The notes: generated by a model not told the origin, from the sequence alone. A DNA stretch of 64,000 nucleotides from Nocardia carnea (GCF_029868855.1 NZ_JARWOV010000108.1:20591-84590); one strand, 5' to 3'. Positions 1-9,967 are shown, numbered from the stretch's first letter. Numbers and translations: made by a program.

Positions 1-53
1 GTCAGGAGGGATGAGAACGAACCACCCGACGTGCACGCCCCTGAGGAGGCACC

Positions 54-191
54 ATGAGCGTACCGATCCACCGATTCCGTTCCGGAACCGATCGAGCCCC
101 CGGTCTCGCCGACGTCGAGCCGGAAGCCGCCGGGCGCCCGGCGTACGGCTGCGCCTCGGCGTCCGCGTTCCGGCAGGGGGTCGACCGGTGA
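54..191 (+). CDS. Small ORF translationally coupled to DoxX-like gene
   Basis: A 45-residue ORF begins with ATG at 54, six bases after a very strong ribosome binding site (GAGGAGG). Its TGA stop overlaps the GTG start of the next gene (GTGA). The peptide is hydrophilic, arginine/alanine rich, has one Cys and no transmembrane segment, and I recognise no family. The strong site and four-base overlap suggest it is translated and couples translation to the downstream membrane protein. It may be a small protein of its own or only a leader. The region upstream of 54 is cut by the window edge, so the promoter is not visible. Confidence 0.5.
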   Translation: MSVPIHRFRSGTDRAPGLADVEPEAAGRPAYGCASASAFRQGVDR

Positions 192-553
192 ACGGGGCGA
201 TCGAGATCGTCCTGCTCGCCGTGACCGTGGGCTGCGTGCTGGCCAATGCCGCGGAGGTGGTCGCGAAGGCAGTGCGGGCGCAGTTCGTGATGCAGAACTC
301 CACCGAGGTGGGTGTGGCACCGAAGTGGATTCCGTACCTGGCGGTGATCGAAGGCGCCGGAGTGGCCGGATTGGTGGCCGGGCTGTTCGGGCTGGAGTCC
401 ATCGGGCTGGCGGCCGCGGCCGGGCTGGTGCTGTTCTTCGTGGGGGCAGTCGCCGCGCACGTCCGGGCGCGGGTTTTCCACAACATCGCGTTTCCGGCGG
501 GCTTCCTGGTACTGGCGCTGGCCGCTACCGCTTTCTTCGCGTTGCCGGCGTAG
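188..553 (+). CDS. DoxX-like small integral membrane protein
   Basis: 121 residues from GTG 188, which overlaps the stop of the preceding small ORF. The protein consists almost entirely of four hydrophobic segments (about residues 3-22, 47-65, 68-88 and 100-120) with a short charged stretch after helix 1 that reads EVVAKAVRAQFV. This four-helix layout is that of the DoxX_2/DoxX-like family, whose biochemical role is generally unknown. An upstream ATG at 11 keeps the frame open, but the arginine-rich segment it would add looks non-coding and the coding signal begins at 188. It converges with the MarR-type regulator gene, which may control it; that link is inference. Confidence 0.75.
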   Translation: MNGAIEIVLLAVTVGCVLANAAEVVAKAVRAQFVMQNSTEVGVAPKWIPYLAVIEGAGVAGLVAGLFGLESIGLAAAAGLVLFFVGAVAAHVRARVFHNIAFPAGFLVLALAATAFFALPA

Positions 554-590
554 CGGGCACCGTACCGCGCGGTCCAGGAACCGCCGGCGC

Positions 591-1058
591 TTACTGGACG
601 GTCCGGCCCAGCACCGTACTCAGATGGGTGGCGAGCGTATCGCCGAGATCCGCCATTGCCGCGGTCTGCTCGGCGTCGAGTCCGTCGAACACCAGCCGGC
701 GCACCACATCCATGTACCCGGGCGCGGCCTCCACGACCTTCTGGTGTCCCTCGTCGGTGAGCTCGGCCAGGACGCCGCGCCGCCCGGTGTTCGCGCTGCG
801 CGTGGCCCAGCCCATCCGTTCGAGTTTGGAGACCACATGGGACAGCCTCGATAGCGATGAATTTGCTCGCTGCGCGAGCTCGCTCATCTGCAGTCTCCGG
901 TCGGGTGCCTCCGAGAGCAGGGTCAGCACCCAGTACTCGAAATGAGTCACGCCGGACTCGCGTTGCAGGTCGGTATCCAGTGCCCCCGGCAAGCGGTTCA
1001 GTACCGCGACCACTGCGCGCCAGGCCCGTCCCTCGACCGGGTTCAGCCACTCCGTCAC
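591..1058 (-). CDS. MarR-family transcriptional regulator
   Basis: 155 residues from GTG 1058, preceded by GAAGGCGG; an in-frame ATG at 1097 lacks a comparable site. The fold is the MarR winged helix: a dimerisation helix at the N terminus, then the HTH with recognition segment ANSSLSRLSHVVSKLE, then a wing with TGRRGVLAELTDEG, and a C-terminal dimerisation helix. Such proteins are ligand- or redox-responsive repressors of nearby membrane, efflux or detoxification genes. It is convergent with the DoxX-like gene; the divergent space toward the peroxiredoxin (1059-1204) may hold its operator, though I saw no convincing palindrome there. Confidence 0.88.
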   Translation of the reverse strand: MTEWLNPVEGRAWRAVVAVLNRLPGALDTDLQRESGVTHFEYWVLTLLSEAPDRRLQMSELAQRANSSLSRLSHVVSKLERMGWATRSANTGRRGVLAELTDEGHQKVVEAAPGYMDVVRRLVFDGLDAEQTAAMADLGDTLATHLSTVLGRTVQ

Positions 1059-1204
1059 TAATCCGCCTTCTCTCCGGCCCGGTGACGATTCCGGCAAGTG
1101 TCACCGGGCTACCGGAGAAAAGTTTGCCACGACTTCGCTCGAACTTGTGTCAACTCGGAAACGAAGGTGAGGCCATTCACAGCAAATGCGCGGATCGGCA
1201 GCCG

Positions 1205-1669
1205 CTAAGCGCTTTTTCGCGTGCGTAGAAAATCCAGTGCGCGGTCGGCGTGTACATTCGCGCGCAGTTCGCTGCTGATCTCGGTGAGAACAGTGCGGTC
1301 GGTGTCGATGACGAAGGTATGCCGTTTCACCGGCATGAGCTTGCCCAGTAGTCCGCGTTTCACCCCGTAGCTCTGCGCGACCGATCCGTCGGTGTCCGAC
1401 AGCAGCGGGTATTCCAGCCGCTGTGCCCCCGCGAACCCCGCCTGGACATCGACGGCATCGGCGCTGATCCCCGCGCAACTCGCGCCGAGCGCAGCGAACT
1501 CCGCGGTGAGATCGCGGAAATGGCAGGCCTCGGCCGTGCATACCGGCGTATTCGCGGCGGGATAGAAGAACAGCACCAGTGGCCCGCCGGCCAGGAGCGA
1601 ATCGAGGGAGTGGAGGGCGCCGGTCTGATCCGGGAGTTCGAATACCGGGGCGAGCTGGCCGATCTGCAT
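1205..1669 (-). CDS. Peroxiredoxin, Bcp/AhpC-TSA type
   Basis: 154 residues of the thioredoxin-fold peroxiredoxin family. The active-site stretch is [13 protein letters not shown], with the peroxidatic cysteine at residue 44 and a second cysteine at 49; this i+5 spacing is the Bcp/PrxQ two-cysteine arrangement, in which the two form an intramolecular disulfide later reduced by thioredoxin. Preceding PAANTP places the conserved Pro and Thr correctly. There is no signal peptide, so it acts in the cytosol on hydrogen peroxide and organic peroxides. It diverges from trpE, sharing an intergenic region of under 80 bases. A thioredoxin gene lies elsewhere in the window (25139-25522). Confidence 0.9.
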   Translation of the reverse strand: MQIGQLAPVFELPDQTGALHSLDSLLAGGPLVLFFYPAANTPVCTAEACHFRDLTAEFAALGASCAGISADAVDVQAGFAGAQRLEYPLLSDTDGSVAQSYGVKRGLLGKLMPVKRHTFVIDTDRTVLTEISSELRANVHADRALDFLRTRKSA

Positions 1670-1747
1670 ACCCGGACCCTACCGTCGGCGGCGGGTCCCA
1701 CGGGGTGCGTCGAGCACGCCGGACGCGCGGCTGGAATGATGGTTCGA

Positions 1748-3328
1748 ATGCACGGCGCGACTACTCCCGCGACTACCTCCCGCGAACGATTCCACGAACT
1801 CGCCGCCGAACACCGGGTCGTCCCGGTGACCCGGAAGGTGCTGGCCGATTCGGAGACCCCGCTGTCGGCGTACCGCAAACTGGGCGGCGACCGGGCGGGC
1901 ACATTCCTGTTCGAATCCGCGGAGAACGGCCGTTCCTGGTCGCGCTGGTCGTTCATCGGCGCGGGCAGCCCCTCGGCGCTCACCTCGGTCGACGGCGCCG
2001 CCACCTGGCTCGGCACCACCCCCGCCGGCGCTCCCTCCGGTGGTGACCCACTCGACGCCCTGCGCGAAACCCTCGAACTTTTGCGCACCGAACGGCTGCC
2101 CGGTCTGCCGCCGCTGACGGGCGGAATGGTCGGGTACCTCGGTTACGACGCGGTGCGCCGCATGGAGCGACTGCCCGAATACGCCGACGACGATCTGCAC
2201 CTGCCGGAAATAGTGCTGCTGCTGGCCACCGATCTGGCGGCGTTCGACCACCACGAGGGCGCGATCACCTTGATCGCCAATGCCGTCAACTGGAACGGTA
2301 CGGCCGAGAACGCCGACGCCGCCTACGACGACGCCGTCGCCCGGCTCGACCGGATGACCGCCGCGCTGGCCGCACCCGCGATCTCCACGGTTTCCGTTTT
2401 CGACCAGCCCGAACCGGACTACCGGCGCGCCCGCACGCCGGACGAATTCGGCGCCGGGGTCCGCCGGCTGGTCTCGGAGATCGAGGCCGGGGAGGCATTC
2501 CAGGTGGTGTTGTCGCAGCGGTTCGAAATGGACTACGGCGGCACCCCCATCGACCTCTACCGGATGCTGCGCGCGGCCAATCCGAGCCCGTACATGTTCC
2601 TGTTGCACATCCCGGACGGCGACGGAAACACCGCGTTCTCGATCGTCGGGTCCAGCCCGGAAGCGCTGGTGGCGGTGCAGGACGGGGTCGCGACCACGCA
2701 TCCGATCGCGGGCACCCGCTGGCGGGGTGCCACCGAGGAAGACGATCTGCTGCTCGAGAAAGGCCTGCTGGCCGACGAGAAGGAGAACGCCGAACACCTC
2801 ATGCTCGTCGATCTCGGCCGCAACGATCTGGGCCGGGTCTGCGTGCCCGGCACGGTGCGGGTCACCGAGTACCGGCACGTCGAGCGCTACAGCCATGTGA
2901 TGCATCTCGTTTCCACCGTGACCGGCCGGCTGGCCCCGGGCAAGATCGCGCTCGACGCGGTGCGGGCCTGTTTCCCGGCGGGCACCCTGTCCGGCGCCCC
3001 CAAGGTCCGGGCCATGCAGTTGATCGAGGAACTCGAACCCACCCGGCGCGGCGTGTACGGCGGTGTGGTCGGGTACCTCGACTTCGCCGGTGACGCCGAT
3101 ACCGCGATCGCCATCCGCACCGCCCTGCTCAAGGACGGCGTCGCCTACGTCCAGGCCGGCGCGGGTGTGGTGGCCGATTCCGAGGCCGAATACGAGGACA
3201 CCGAATCCCGGAACAAGGCCATGGCGGTGCTGCGTGCGGTCGCCGCGGCCGAAACGGTGCGCGCTTTCGGCGACGAGGAGGCCGCCGACCGGGAATCGGT
3301 ATCCGTGGCGTCCGGAGGGGGCGTATGA
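1748..3328 (+). CDS. trpE: Anthranilate synthase component I
   Basis: 526 residues. TrpE makes anthranilate from chorismate, using ammonia from the TrpG glutaminase subunit, as first step of tryptophan synthesis. The N-terminal regulatory domain carries the feedback (Trp) segment LLESAE-like [12 protein letters not shown], and the C-terminal chorismate-binding domain shows [31 protein letters not shown], and [15 protein letters not shown], all hallmark motifs. ATG codons at 1736, 1739 and 1748 are possible; 1748 gives the N terminus ([15 protein letters not shown]) closest to what I remember of mycobacterial TrpE. It heads the trp cluster and its stop overlaps the next gene by four bases. No Trp-rich leader peptide was found upstream. 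Confidence 0.97.
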   Translation: MHGATTPATTSRERFHELAAEHRVVPVTRKVLADSETPLSAYRKLGGDRAGTFLFESAENGRSWSRWSFIGAGSPSALTSVDGAATWLGTTPAGAPSGGDPLDALRETLELLRTERLPGLPPLTGGMVGYLGYDAVRRMERLPEYADDDLHLPEIVLLLATDLAAFDHHEGAITLIANAVNWNGTAENADAAYDDAVARLDRMTAALAAPAISTVSVFDQPEPDYRRARTPDEFGAGVRRLVSEIEAGEAFQVVLSQRFEMDYGGTPIDLYRMLRAANPSPYMFLLHIPDGDGNTAFSIVGSSPEALVAVQDGVATTHPIAGTRWRGATEEDDLLLEKGLLADEKENAEHLMLVDLGRNDLGRVCVPGTVRVTEYRHVERYSHVMHLVSTVTGRLAPGKIALDAVRACFPAGTLSGAPKVRAMQLIEELEPTRRGVYGGVVGYLDFAGDADTAIAIRTALLKDGVAYVQAGAGVVADSEAEYEDTESRNKAMAVLRAVAAAETVRAFGDEEAADRESVSVASGGGV

Positions 3329-4590
3329 CGGCAGACGATGCCGCCGCCCGGCGCACACCGGCCGGAACTCCGGCGGGCACGGCCGCATCCCGTGGGTCCA
3401 TCCCGGCGATCGGCGGGCCGGCCGACAACAGTGCGCAGATTGCTGCGTCGTCGGGCAGTGCGACAGGGCCGGTAGGAGAGCAGGACGGTATCGGCGAAGT
3501 TCGGCCGACCGAGCCGAAGAGGTCCACAACGAACACCGCCGATCCGGATACGACCGATCCCGCTCCCGGAGCGGTCGACGGCGCCGCGGCTCCGGCGCAG
3601 CCGGTCGCAGGGGCAGCCACCTCTGAGGCGGCCGACGGGGGCACTGGTCCGGCCGCCACCGATATGGGCGAACCCGAGGCGGTGGCCGACGCCCCGGATG
3701 CCGCGCAGCGGGCTACCGGATCCCACGGTGAATCTCCGGCTGGACGTCCCCGGCCGATCGACTGGGGCGACGAGGAGATCACACCGCCCGCCGCGACGGC
3801 CGCCGCGGCGGGTAGGCGGCACCCGATCGCCGCGCTGGTGCTACTCGCCGTCGGCGCTGCGGCGCTCTGGGGTTCGTCGCGCCTCACCTGGGTGACGGTG
3901 ACCTCCGCGGACGGTTTGACCGAGCCGCGGACGGACGAGCTGAACGGCGGGATCTGGTTCGGCGCGCTGACGCCGTTGGCCCTCGTTCTGCTGGCCGCCA
4001 TCGCGGCTGTGCTCGCGACACGGGGCTGGCTGCGCCGATCGGTCGGTGTGGTGGTCGCGCTGATCGCCGCTGTGACCGCGGTACCGGCGCTGGCTCTGCT
4101 CACCGGGTCCGGCGCCACCGAACAGCGAGCCGCCGATCTGGCCGGGCTTCCGGGCCGGGCGCAGGTGCAGGAGCTGGTGACCTCGCCCGGCCCGGCCGTG
4201 CTCACGCTGTGCGGTGCACTGGCCGCGTTCGGCGCGGGGCTGTTACTGGCCCGGATGCCGGCCGATACGAAGCAACTGTCCGGGAAATACGACAACCCGG
4301 CCACGCGGAAGGCCGCCGCCACCGAAGCCGTGCAGCAGCGTGCGTCCGGCGATGTGCTCCCGGAACGGGTGCTGTGGGATGCGCTGGATGCCGGTGCCGA
4401 CCCGACCGAGTCCGCCGCCACGGCCGACCCGACCGAGCCGGGCGGCACGGACGAGCTGCCCGAGCGGGCAGCCGCCACGGGCTCGGCGAACGAATCGGCC
4501 GAAGCCACATCCGCCGACCGGGCCGGCGGAACCGACGGGAACCCCACCACAGACCGCCCGGATGCCCGACGACCGCACGACACCCCTTAG
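3325..4590 (+). CDS. Trp-biosynthesis-associated membrane protein
   Basis: 421 residues, starting at ATG 3325 inside the trpE stop (ATGA overlap). The central part (about residues 165-310) has four hydrophobic segments and the stretch SSRLTWVTV, matching the actinobacterial membrane family found inside trp operons (TIGR02234 type). Its molecular function is not known; placement suggests a role linked to tryptophan supply. Unusual are the flanks: about 160 N-terminal residues and about 110 C-terminal residues are low-complexity Ala/Thr/Pro/Glu/Asp sequence, predicted disordered, which makes it about twice the length I would expect of the core family. Confidence 0.85.
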   Translation: MTADDAAARRTPAGTPAGTAASRGSIPAIGGPADNSAQIAASSGSATGPVGEQDGIGEVRPTEPKRSTTNTADPDTTDPAPGAVDGAAAPAQPVAGAATSEAADGGTGPAATDMGEPEAVADAPDAAQRATGSHGESPAGRPRPIDWGDEEITPPAATAAAAGRRHPIAALVLLAVGAAALWGSSRLTWVTVTSADGLTEPRTDELNGGIWFGALTPLALVLLAAIAAVLATRGWLRRSVGVVVALIAAVTAVPALALLTGSGATEQRAADLAGLPGRAQVQELVTSPGPAVLTLCGALAAFGAGLLLARMPADTKQLSGKYDNPATRKAAATEAVQQRASGDVLPERVLWDALDAGADPTESAATADPTEPGGTDELPERAAATGSANESAEATSADRAGGTDGNPTTDRPDARRPHDTP

Positions 4591-4736
4591 CAGGCCGGTC
4601 GCGGCAGGGTGACCCGCCCCCGGCGTCAGGGTGCCGCAGCCTGCCATTTACTCTTGTTCAGCATCGGTGAGACAGCGCCTGGGGGAATCCTGCAGGCAAG
4701 TAATTTGCGTGTCTCCCCAGAAAGGATTCGAGCCAG
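4591..4736 (+). other. trp intergenic region before trpC
   Basis: 146 bases without a gene. It interrupts the otherwise overlapping trp genes and ends with AAAGGA about 10 bases before the trpC start. I saw no clear terminator, leader peptide or promoter hexamer pair; a separate trpCBA promoter here is possible but not shown. Confidence 0.4.
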
Positions 4737-5555
4737 ATGACGGTACTCGACTCGATTCTCGACGGGGTCCGCTCGGATGTAGCCGCTCGGGAGGCGGTGC
4801 TCGACTTCCCCGCGGTGAAGGCAGCGGCCGCCGCCGCGACCCCGCCGCTCGATGCGAAGGCGGCCCTTCTCGAAGACGGTATCGGCGTGATCGCCGAGGT
4901 CAAGCGGGCCAGTCCGTCCAAAGGTGCGCTCGCCGATATCGGTGACCCGGCCAGCCTGGCCAAGGCCTACGAGGACGGTGGCGCCCGGATCATCAGTGTG
5001 CTCACCGAGGGCCGGCGTTTCCACGGTTCGCTGGACGATCTGGACGCGGTCCGCGCCACCGTCGATATTCCGGTGCTGCGCAAGGATTTCGTCGTCGGCC
5101 CGTACCAGATCCACGAGGCGCGGGCGCACGGCGCCGATGTGATCCTGCTGATCGTCGCCGCCCTGGAACAGGACACGCTGGCTTCGCTCATCGATCGCAC
5201 CGAATCGCTCGGGATGACCGCGCTCGTCGAGGTGCATACCGAGGAGGAGGCCGACCGGGCCCTCACTGCCGGTGCGAGCGTGATCGGCGTGAACGCGCGC
5301 AACCTGAAAACTCTCGAGGTCGATCGGGACTGCTTCGCCCGGATCGCGCCGGGGCTACCCACGGAGGTCGTGCGGATCGCCGAATCCGGGGTTCGCGGCA
5401 CCGCCGATCTGCTCGCCTATGCGGGTGCCGGCGCGGACGCGGTTCTCGTCGGCGAGGGTCTGGTCACCAGTGGCGACCCCCGGGCGGCGGTTTCGGAGCT
5501 GGTCACCGCGGGCACCCATCCCTCCTGCCCCAAACCGGCCCGGCGGGGGCGCTGA
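4737..5555 (+). CDS. trpC: Indole-3-glycerol phosphate synthase
   Basis: 272 residues, TIM-barrel fold. It converts 1-(2-carboxyphenylamino)-1-deoxyribulose 5-phosphate to indole-3-glycerol phosphate. Seen: [12 protein letters not shown] (catalytic Lys 56), [34 protein letters not shown] and the phosphate-binding VLVGEGLV, in the right order and spacing. ATG 4737 follows AAAGGATTCGAGCCAG. Its TGA shares a base with the trpB ATG, so the two are translationally coupled. Length is normal; no fusion to trpF is present. Confidence 0.97.
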   Translation: MTVLDSILDGVRSDVAAREAVLDFPAVKAAAAAATPPLDAKAALLEDGIGVIAEVKRASPSKGALADIGDPASLAKAYEDGGARIISVLTEGRRFHGSLDDLDAVRATVDIPVLRKDFVVGPYQIHEARAHGADVILLIVAALEQDTLASLIDRTESLGMTALVEVHTEEEADRALTAGASVIGVNARNLKTLEVDRDCFARIAPGLPTEVVRIAESGVRGTADLLAYAGAGADAVLVGEGLVTSGDPRAAVSELVTAGTHPSCPKPARRGR

Positions 5556-6844
5556 TGGCGGCGTCCGGATCGTCCACCGACCATGCGCTGCCCGCCGCGA
5601 GCCGCGGGGTGGCACAGCGTAGCGAACACGAACCCGACGAGGGCGGCCATTTCGGCGTCTACGGCGGCCGGCATGTGCCCGAGGCGTTGATGGCGGTGAT
5701 CGAGGAGGTCACGGCCGAATACGACAAGGTCCGGCTGGATCCCGATTTCCTCGCCGAACTCGATCGGCTGCAGCGCGACTACACCGGTCGCCCCTCGCCG
5801 GTCTTCGAATGCACCGGACTGGCCGAACACGCCGGTGGCGCGCGGATCCTGCTGAAACGTGAGGATCTGAACCACACCGGCTCCCACAAGATCAACAATG
5901 TGCTGGGGCAGGCGCTGCTGGCCAAGCGGATGGGCAAGACCCGGATCATCGCCGAAACCGGCGCCGGGCAGCACGGGGTCGCCACGGCCACCGCCTGCGC
6001 CCTGCTCGGGCTGCGCTGCATCGTCTACATGGGTGCGGTCGATACCGCCCGGCAGGCCCTGAACGTGGCCCGGATGCGGCTGCTCGGAGCCGAGGTCGTC
6101 TCGGTGACGCTGGGGTCGCAAACCCTCAAGGACGCGATCAACGAGGCCCTGCGCGACTGGGTCACCAACGCCGACGACACCTACTACTGTTTCGGCACCG
6201 CCGCCGGACCCCATCCGTTCCCGATGATGGTCCGCGATTTCCAGCGCGTCGTCGGAATGGAGGCCCGCGCCCAGGTCCAGAGCCTGACCGGCCGGCTGCC
6301 CGACGCCGTCGCCGCCTGTGTGGGCGGCGGGTCCAACGCGATCGGTATCTTCCACGCCTTCATCGACGACCCCGGTGTCCGCCTCGTCGGCTACGAAGCC
6401 GCCGGTGACGGTGTGGAAACCGGCCGCCACGCGGCAACCTTCGCCGGTGGTTCGCCCGGCGCGTTCCAAGGCGCCTACTCGTACCTGCTGCAGGACGAGG
6501 ACGGCCAGACCATCGAATCGCATTCCATCTCGGCCGGCCTGGACTATCCGGGCGTGGGTCCCGAGCACGCGTTCCTGAAGGATATCGGCCGGGCCGAGTA
6601 TCTACCGGTCACCGATACCGCCGCGATGGACGCACTGCTGCTGCTCAGCCGCACCGAAGGCATCATCCCGGCCATCGAATCCGCGCATGCGGTCGCCGGG
6701 GCGCTCGAACTGGGCCGCGAACTCGGCGAGGGCGCCGTCATCCTGGTGAACCTGTCCGGGCGTGGCGACAAGGATATGGATACCGCCGCCCGCTGGTTCG
6801 GGCTCTTCGACGATCCGGACACCGGCAAGGAGAACGGTCAGTGA
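5555..6844 (+). CDS. trpB: Tryptophan synthase beta subunit
   Basis: 429 residues. PLP enzyme that condenses indole with serine. The PLP lysine is in HTGSHKINN (Lys 112); the GGGSN phosphate-binding loop reads [20 protein letters not shown] and [10 protein letters not shown] are also conserved. The first about 30 residues are a poorly conserved extension. An arrangement of overlapping start and stop codons with trpC (1 base) and trpA (4 bases) indicates one polycistronic unit producing stoichiometric alpha and beta subunits of the alpha2beta2 complex, in which indole is channelled from TrpA. Confidence 0.97.
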   Translation: MAASGSSTDHALPAASRGVAQRSEHEPDEGGHFGVYGGRHVPEALMAVIEEVTAEYDKVRLDPDFLAELDRLQRDYTGRPSPVFECTGLAEHAGGARILLKREDLNHTGSHKINNVLGQALLAKRMGKTRIIAETGAGQHGVATATACALLGLRCIVYMGAVDTARQALNVARMRLLGAEVVSVTLGSQTLKDAINEALRDWVTNADDTYYCFGTAAGPHPFPMMVRDFQRVVGMEARAQVQSLTGRLPDAVAACVGGGSNAIGIFHAFIDDPGVRLVGYEAAGDGVETGRHAATFAGGSPGAFQGAYSYLLQDEDGQTIESHSISAGLDYPGVGPEHAFLKDIGRAEYLPVTDTAAMDALLLLSRTEGIIPAIESAHAVAGALELGRELGEGAVILVNLSGRGDKDMDTAARWFGLFDDPDTGKENGQ

Positions 6845-7641
6845 GTTCCGAATCCCGGCTCGGCGCCACTTTCGCCGCCTGCCGGACCGATAACCGGGCC
6901 GCGCTCATCGGATACCTGCCGGCCGGCTACCCGGATCTCGAGGGTTCGCGCAAAGTCGTGCGGGCGATGGTCGAATCCGGTTGCGATATCGTCGAAGTCG
7001 GCGTTGCCTATTCCGATCCGGTGATGGACGGCCCCACCATCCAGGCCGCCGCCGACCAGGCGCTGCGCGGCGGGGTCCGGGTCCGTGATGTGTTCTCCGT
7101 GGTGGAAGCGGTGACCGACGCGGGTGCCGAAGCGGTGGTGATGAGCTACTGGAATCCGGTGCTCAAATACGGTGTCGACCGCTTCGCCCGCGATCTCGCC
7201 GCCGCCGGTGGCGCCGGCATCATCACCCCCAACCTCATTCCCGAGGAAGCCGGCGACTGGTTCAGCGCCTCCGCCGCGCACCACCTCGACCGGATCTTTC
7301 TGGTGGCGCCGTCGTCCACCGAGGAACGCCTCGCGGCCACTCTCGACGCCAGTTCGGGTTTCGTCTACGCCGCCTCGACCATGGGCGTCACCGGCGCCCG
7401 GGACGCGGTCTCGACCATGGCCCCCGCGCTGTGCGCCCGGATCCGCGAGCACAGTGATATCCCCATCGGCGTGGGCCTGGGGGTCCGCTCCGGGGCGCAG
7501 GCGGCCGAGATCGCGGCCTACGCCGACGGCGTGATCGTCGGCTCGGCGCTGGTCACCGCCGCGGCGCAGGGGCTGGACGCGGTGCGGGCGCTGACCACGG
7601 AATTGGCCGGCGGCGTTCGGTCCGCCACCGTCACTTCCTGA
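6841..7641 (+). CDS. trpA: Tryptophan synthase alpha subunit
   Basis: 266 residues from GTG 6841, overlapping the trpB stop. TIM barrel that cleaves indole-3-glycerol phosphate to indole and glyceraldehyde 3-phosphate. Seen: GYLPAGYPD, the catalytic Glu in [17 protein letters not shown] with the second catalytic Asp just after, and the phosphate loop GVGLGVRSG followed by [10 protein letters not shown]. Last gene of the trp cluster. A short GC hairpin (GGCCGC, loop CGAC, GCGGCC) lies at 7646-7661, without a T tract; it could mark the operon end. Confidence 0.97.
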   Translation: MSSESRLGATFAACRTDNRAALIGYLPAGYPDLEGSRKVVRAMVESGCDIVEVGVAYSDPVMDGPTIQAAADQALRGGVRVRDVFSVVEAVTDAGAEAVVMSYWNPVLKYGVDRFARDLAAAGGAGIITPNLIPEEAGDWFSASAAHHLDRIFLVAPSSTEERLAATLDASSGFVYAASTMGVTGARDAVSTMAPALCARIREHSDIPIGVGLGVRSGAQAAEIAAYADGVIVGSALVTAAAQGLDAVRALTTELAGGVRSATVTS

Positions 7642-7737
7642 GACCGGCCGCCGACGCGGCCACCGTGCACGACACGGCGGTGCGTAAACCGGCGGGGTAT
7701 GGGTGCGGGCGGGTGCCGAACACGCGAGGGGCCGGAC

Positions 7738-7765
7738 TTGCCAATGTGGCCTCCTGGACTACGGT
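7738..7765 (+). promoter_or_regulatory. Putative lgt promoter, leaderless
   Basis: TTGCCA at 7738-7743, 16-base spacer, TACGGT at 7760-7765. Initiation about 7 bases downstream would fall on the lgt GTG at 7772, giving a leaderless message, a common arrangement in actinobacteria. There is no Shine-Dalgarno sequence in front of the GTG, which agrees. Confidence 0.5.
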
Positions 7766-7771
7766 TGCCCC

Positions 7772-9115
7772 GTGACCGTTCTCGCCGTACCGGAAACCAC
7801 CTCGACCGCCGTATCGCCCGCCGCCGAGCTGCTGGCCTATCTGCCCAGCCCGCCGCAGGGTGTCTGGGATATCGGGCCGTTCCCGCTCCGCGCGTACGCG
7901 GTCTGCATCATCGTCGGCATCATCGTCGCCATCTGGTGGGGCGAGAAACGCTGGCAGGCCCGCGGTGGTGAGGCGGGCGCAATCCTGGACGTCGCCGTTT
8001 TCGCGGTACCGTTCGGCCTGATCGGCGGCCGGCTCTATCACGTCGCCACCGACTGGCAGAAGTACTTCGGCGCCGACGGCAACCCGATGGATGCCCTGAA
8101 GATCTATCAGGGCGGCCTCGGAATCTGGGGTGCGGTATTCCTCGGCGGAATCGGCGCCTGGATCGCCTGCCGCATCTACAAGATCCCGCTGCCGGCGCTC
8201 GGTGACGCGATCGCGCCCCCGATCCTGCTCGCCCAGGCCATCGGCCGGCTCGGCAACTATTTCAACCAGGAACTCTACGGCCGCGAAACCGATCTGCCGT
8301 GGGGCCTGGAGATCTATCTCCGATTCGACGACGCCGGCCGGCTCGACATGATGAACGGCGTTTCCTCGGGCGAGGTCCAATCCGTCGTACACCCGACATT
8401 CCTCTACGAGCTGGTGTGGAATGTCGCGGTGGTGCTCGCGCTGGTCTACATCGACCGGCGTTTCCGGATCGGGCACGGTCGGCTGTTCGCCCTGTACGTC
8501 GCCGGATACTGCTTCGGGCGGTTCTTCGTCGAACTCATGCGTGACGACGAGGCCACGCAGATCGCGGGCATCCGGATCAACTCCTTCACCTCCGGCCTGG
8601 TCTTCCTGGCCGCGATCGCGTACTTCCTGTTCGCCACCAAGGGCCGGGAAACCCCCGACCAACTCCGCCCCGGATGGGGGCCGCGCCCGTGGCCCTGGCA
8701 GTTCGGCGAATTGCGCGCCGCGGGTGCGGCAACCGATACCGGTGCCGGTGCGAAGGATTCCACCGAACGCGAATCCGATGCCGCCGGCGAGTCCGGTGCC
8801 GCCGATCCGCTTGCGAAATCGGAGTCGAAGGTGGGCGAGTCCGACGCCACCGATCCGCTTGCGAAGCCGGCGAAGTCCGAGAAGGGCGGCGAGTCCGCGG
8901 AATCGGACGGTGCCGCCGCCGACAGTGATCCGGAGGATTCCTCCGCCGCGTCCGATCCAGAAAATGCCGAGGGCTCTCCGCACGAATCCGTGAGCGCGGA
9001 AACCGATTCGGCGCGGGAACCGGCATCCACGGCCGCGACGGCCTCGGGGAGCACGGGGGAGACGGCCGGTAAGGGTCCGGCGTCCGCCGAAAGCACTACT
9101 CCCCGCGCGGAATAG
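7772..9115 (+). CDS. lgt: Prolipoprotein diacylglyceryl transferase
   Basis: 447 residues from GTG 7772. Lgt moves diacylglycerol from phosphatidylglycerol to the lipobox cysteine of prolipoproteins, in the plasma membrane. Seven transmembrane segments fill residues 30-290; the signature stretches GGLGIWGAVFLGG and AIGRLGNYFNQELYG are present, followed by HPTFLYEL and the HGRLFALY/FFVELMRDDE region. After about residue 320 comes a tail of roughly 125 residues rich in Ala, Ser, Glu and Asp with repeated ADPLAK-type units, presumably cytosolic and disordered; long acidic tails occur in other actinobacterial Lgt proteins. At least two substrates are encoded here: the lipobox proteins at 15608 and 26381. 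Confidence 0.95.
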   Translation: MTVLAVPETTSTAVSPAAELLAYLPSPPQGVWDIGPFPLRAYAVCIIVGIIVAIWWGEKRWQARGGEAGAILDVAVFAVPFGLIGGRLYHVATDWQKYFGADGNPMDALKIYQGGLGIWGAVFLGGIGAWIACRIYKIPLPALGDAIAPPILLAQAIGRLGNYFNQELYGRETDLPWGLEIYLRFDDAGRLDMMNGVSSGEVQSVVHPTFLYELVWNVAVVLALVYIDRRFRIGHGRLFALYVAGYCFGRFFVELMRDDEATQIAGIRINSFTSGLVFLAAIAYFLFATKGRETPDQLRPGWGPRPWPWQFGELRAAGAATDTGAGAKDSTERESDAAGESGAADPLAKSESKVGESDATDPLAKPAKSEKGGESAESDGAAADSDPEDSSAASDPENAEGSPHESVSAETDSAREPASTAATASGSTGETAGKGPASAESTTPRAE

Positions 9116-9217
9116 GACGCCGTTCGGCGCCGCACGCGGCGGTCTGGCACCATCGCCGGGCAGGCAACGCCAGAAATCGGTTGTCCTCACTGCCGGGGGC
9201 ACCACGAAGGAGGAGCA

Positions 9218-9754
9218 GTGACCGATCCGTACCAGCAGGGCGGACCGCAGTACGGCCCGCCGGGCACCGGCCCGGATCTGGGTAAATCGCCGGGGTATCC
9301 GTCGCAGCCGCAGGCGCAGCCCTATCCGTCCCAGCCGTACGCCTCGCAGCCGCAACCGTATCCGGGTCAGCCGGACCCGCAGTACGGGGCCGCGCCGGGC
9401 TACGGGCAGCCGGATCCCTACGGGCAGCCGGGCGGCGCGTACGGGCAGCCGGGTCCTGCCTACGGCGCGCCCATGGGCTACAACCCGATGGACCCGGAGG
9501 CCCCATACGGCCGGGACATGTACGGGGTGCCGCTGTCGGACAAACAGAAGATGGTGGCCGGCCTGCTGCAGATCTTCTTCGGCTATCTCGGGATCGGCCG
9601 GTTCTACCTCGGTGACACCGGGATGGGTATCGGCCAGATCGCGGCCAGCATTTTCACCTGCGGTATCGCCGGGTCGATCTGGGGTCTCATCGACGGCATC
9701 ATGATTCTCACCGGCAAGGTGACCGATACCCACGGTCGTCCGCTGCGGGACTGA
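9218..9754 (+). CDS. TM2-domain membrane protein with Pro/Gln/Tyr-rich N terminus
   Basis: 178 residues from GTG 9218, seven bases after AAGGAGGAG. Residues 1-95 are a low-complexity Pro/Gln/Tyr/Gly segment made of irregular QPxPYPSQP and GQPDPYG repeats. Residues 105-178 are a TM2 domain: KQKMVAGLLQIFFGYLGIGRFYLGDTGMG, a second helix, and the terminal GLIDGIMIL-TGKVTD motif. TM2 proteins have two membrane helices joined by a short loop and no well-defined biochemical role. Same strand as lgt, 103 bases after it, with a terminator after it; it may be cotranscribed with lgt. Confidence 0.88.
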   Translation: MTDPYQQGGPQYGPPGTGPDLGKSPGYPSQPQAQPYPSQPYASQPQPYPGQPDPQYGAAPGYGQPDPYGQPGGAYGQPGPAYGAPMGYNPMDPEAPYGRDMYGVPLSDKQKMVAGLLQIFFGYLGIGRFYLGDTGMGIGQIAASIFTCGIAGSIWGLIDGIMILTGKVTDTHGRPLRD

Positions 9755-9772
9755 AGGCGCACGGCGCCGGTG

Positions 9773-9800
9773 ATGCGGGTCCACTCCGGTGGGCCCGCAT
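9773..9800 (+). terminator. Stem-loop after the TM2 gene
   Basis: Twelve-base-pair stem ATGCGGGTCCAC / GTGGGCCCGCAT with one G-T pair and a TCCG loop. It lies just after the TM2 gene and before the pyk promoter. No strong T tract follows, as is usual for actinobacterial terminators. Confidence 0.6.
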
Positions 9801-9955
9801 TCGTGCGTTCGGGGGTAATTCGTAGTGGCGGGGTAACAGTCGCGTAAAGCCTCCGGTTCATCATGAGGCGGGCGGCGTTGGGCCGCCGTTCACCCAGAGT
9901 TCGGCGCACCCGCCGTCGCCCGCGGGCCGGGCGGGACGCCGTATCCCGGCAGGAT

Positions 9956-9961
9956 TAGGCT
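9956..9961 (+). promoter_or_regulatory. -10 box for leaderless pyk
   Basis: TAGGCT at 9956-9961 ends six bases before the GTG at 9968 and nine before the ATG at 9971. No ribosome binding site is present, so pyk is probably read from a leaderless transcript. A matching -35 hexamer is not obvious. Confidence 0.4.
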
Positions 9962-9967
9962 CGACAC

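Noticed and set aside
1670..1747. Tryptophan attenuator leader upstream of trpE
   Set aside because: No short ORF with Trp codons and no terminator/anti-terminator pair was seen in the short gap.
1679..3529. 616-codon open frame antisense to trpE
   Set aside because: It mirrors trpE in a GC-rich genome, has no ribosome site and no recognisable domains; a third-position GC artefact.
7631..9784. 717-codon open frame antisense to lgt and the TM2 gene
   Set aside because: Spans two clear genes and an intergenic region; low-complexity product.
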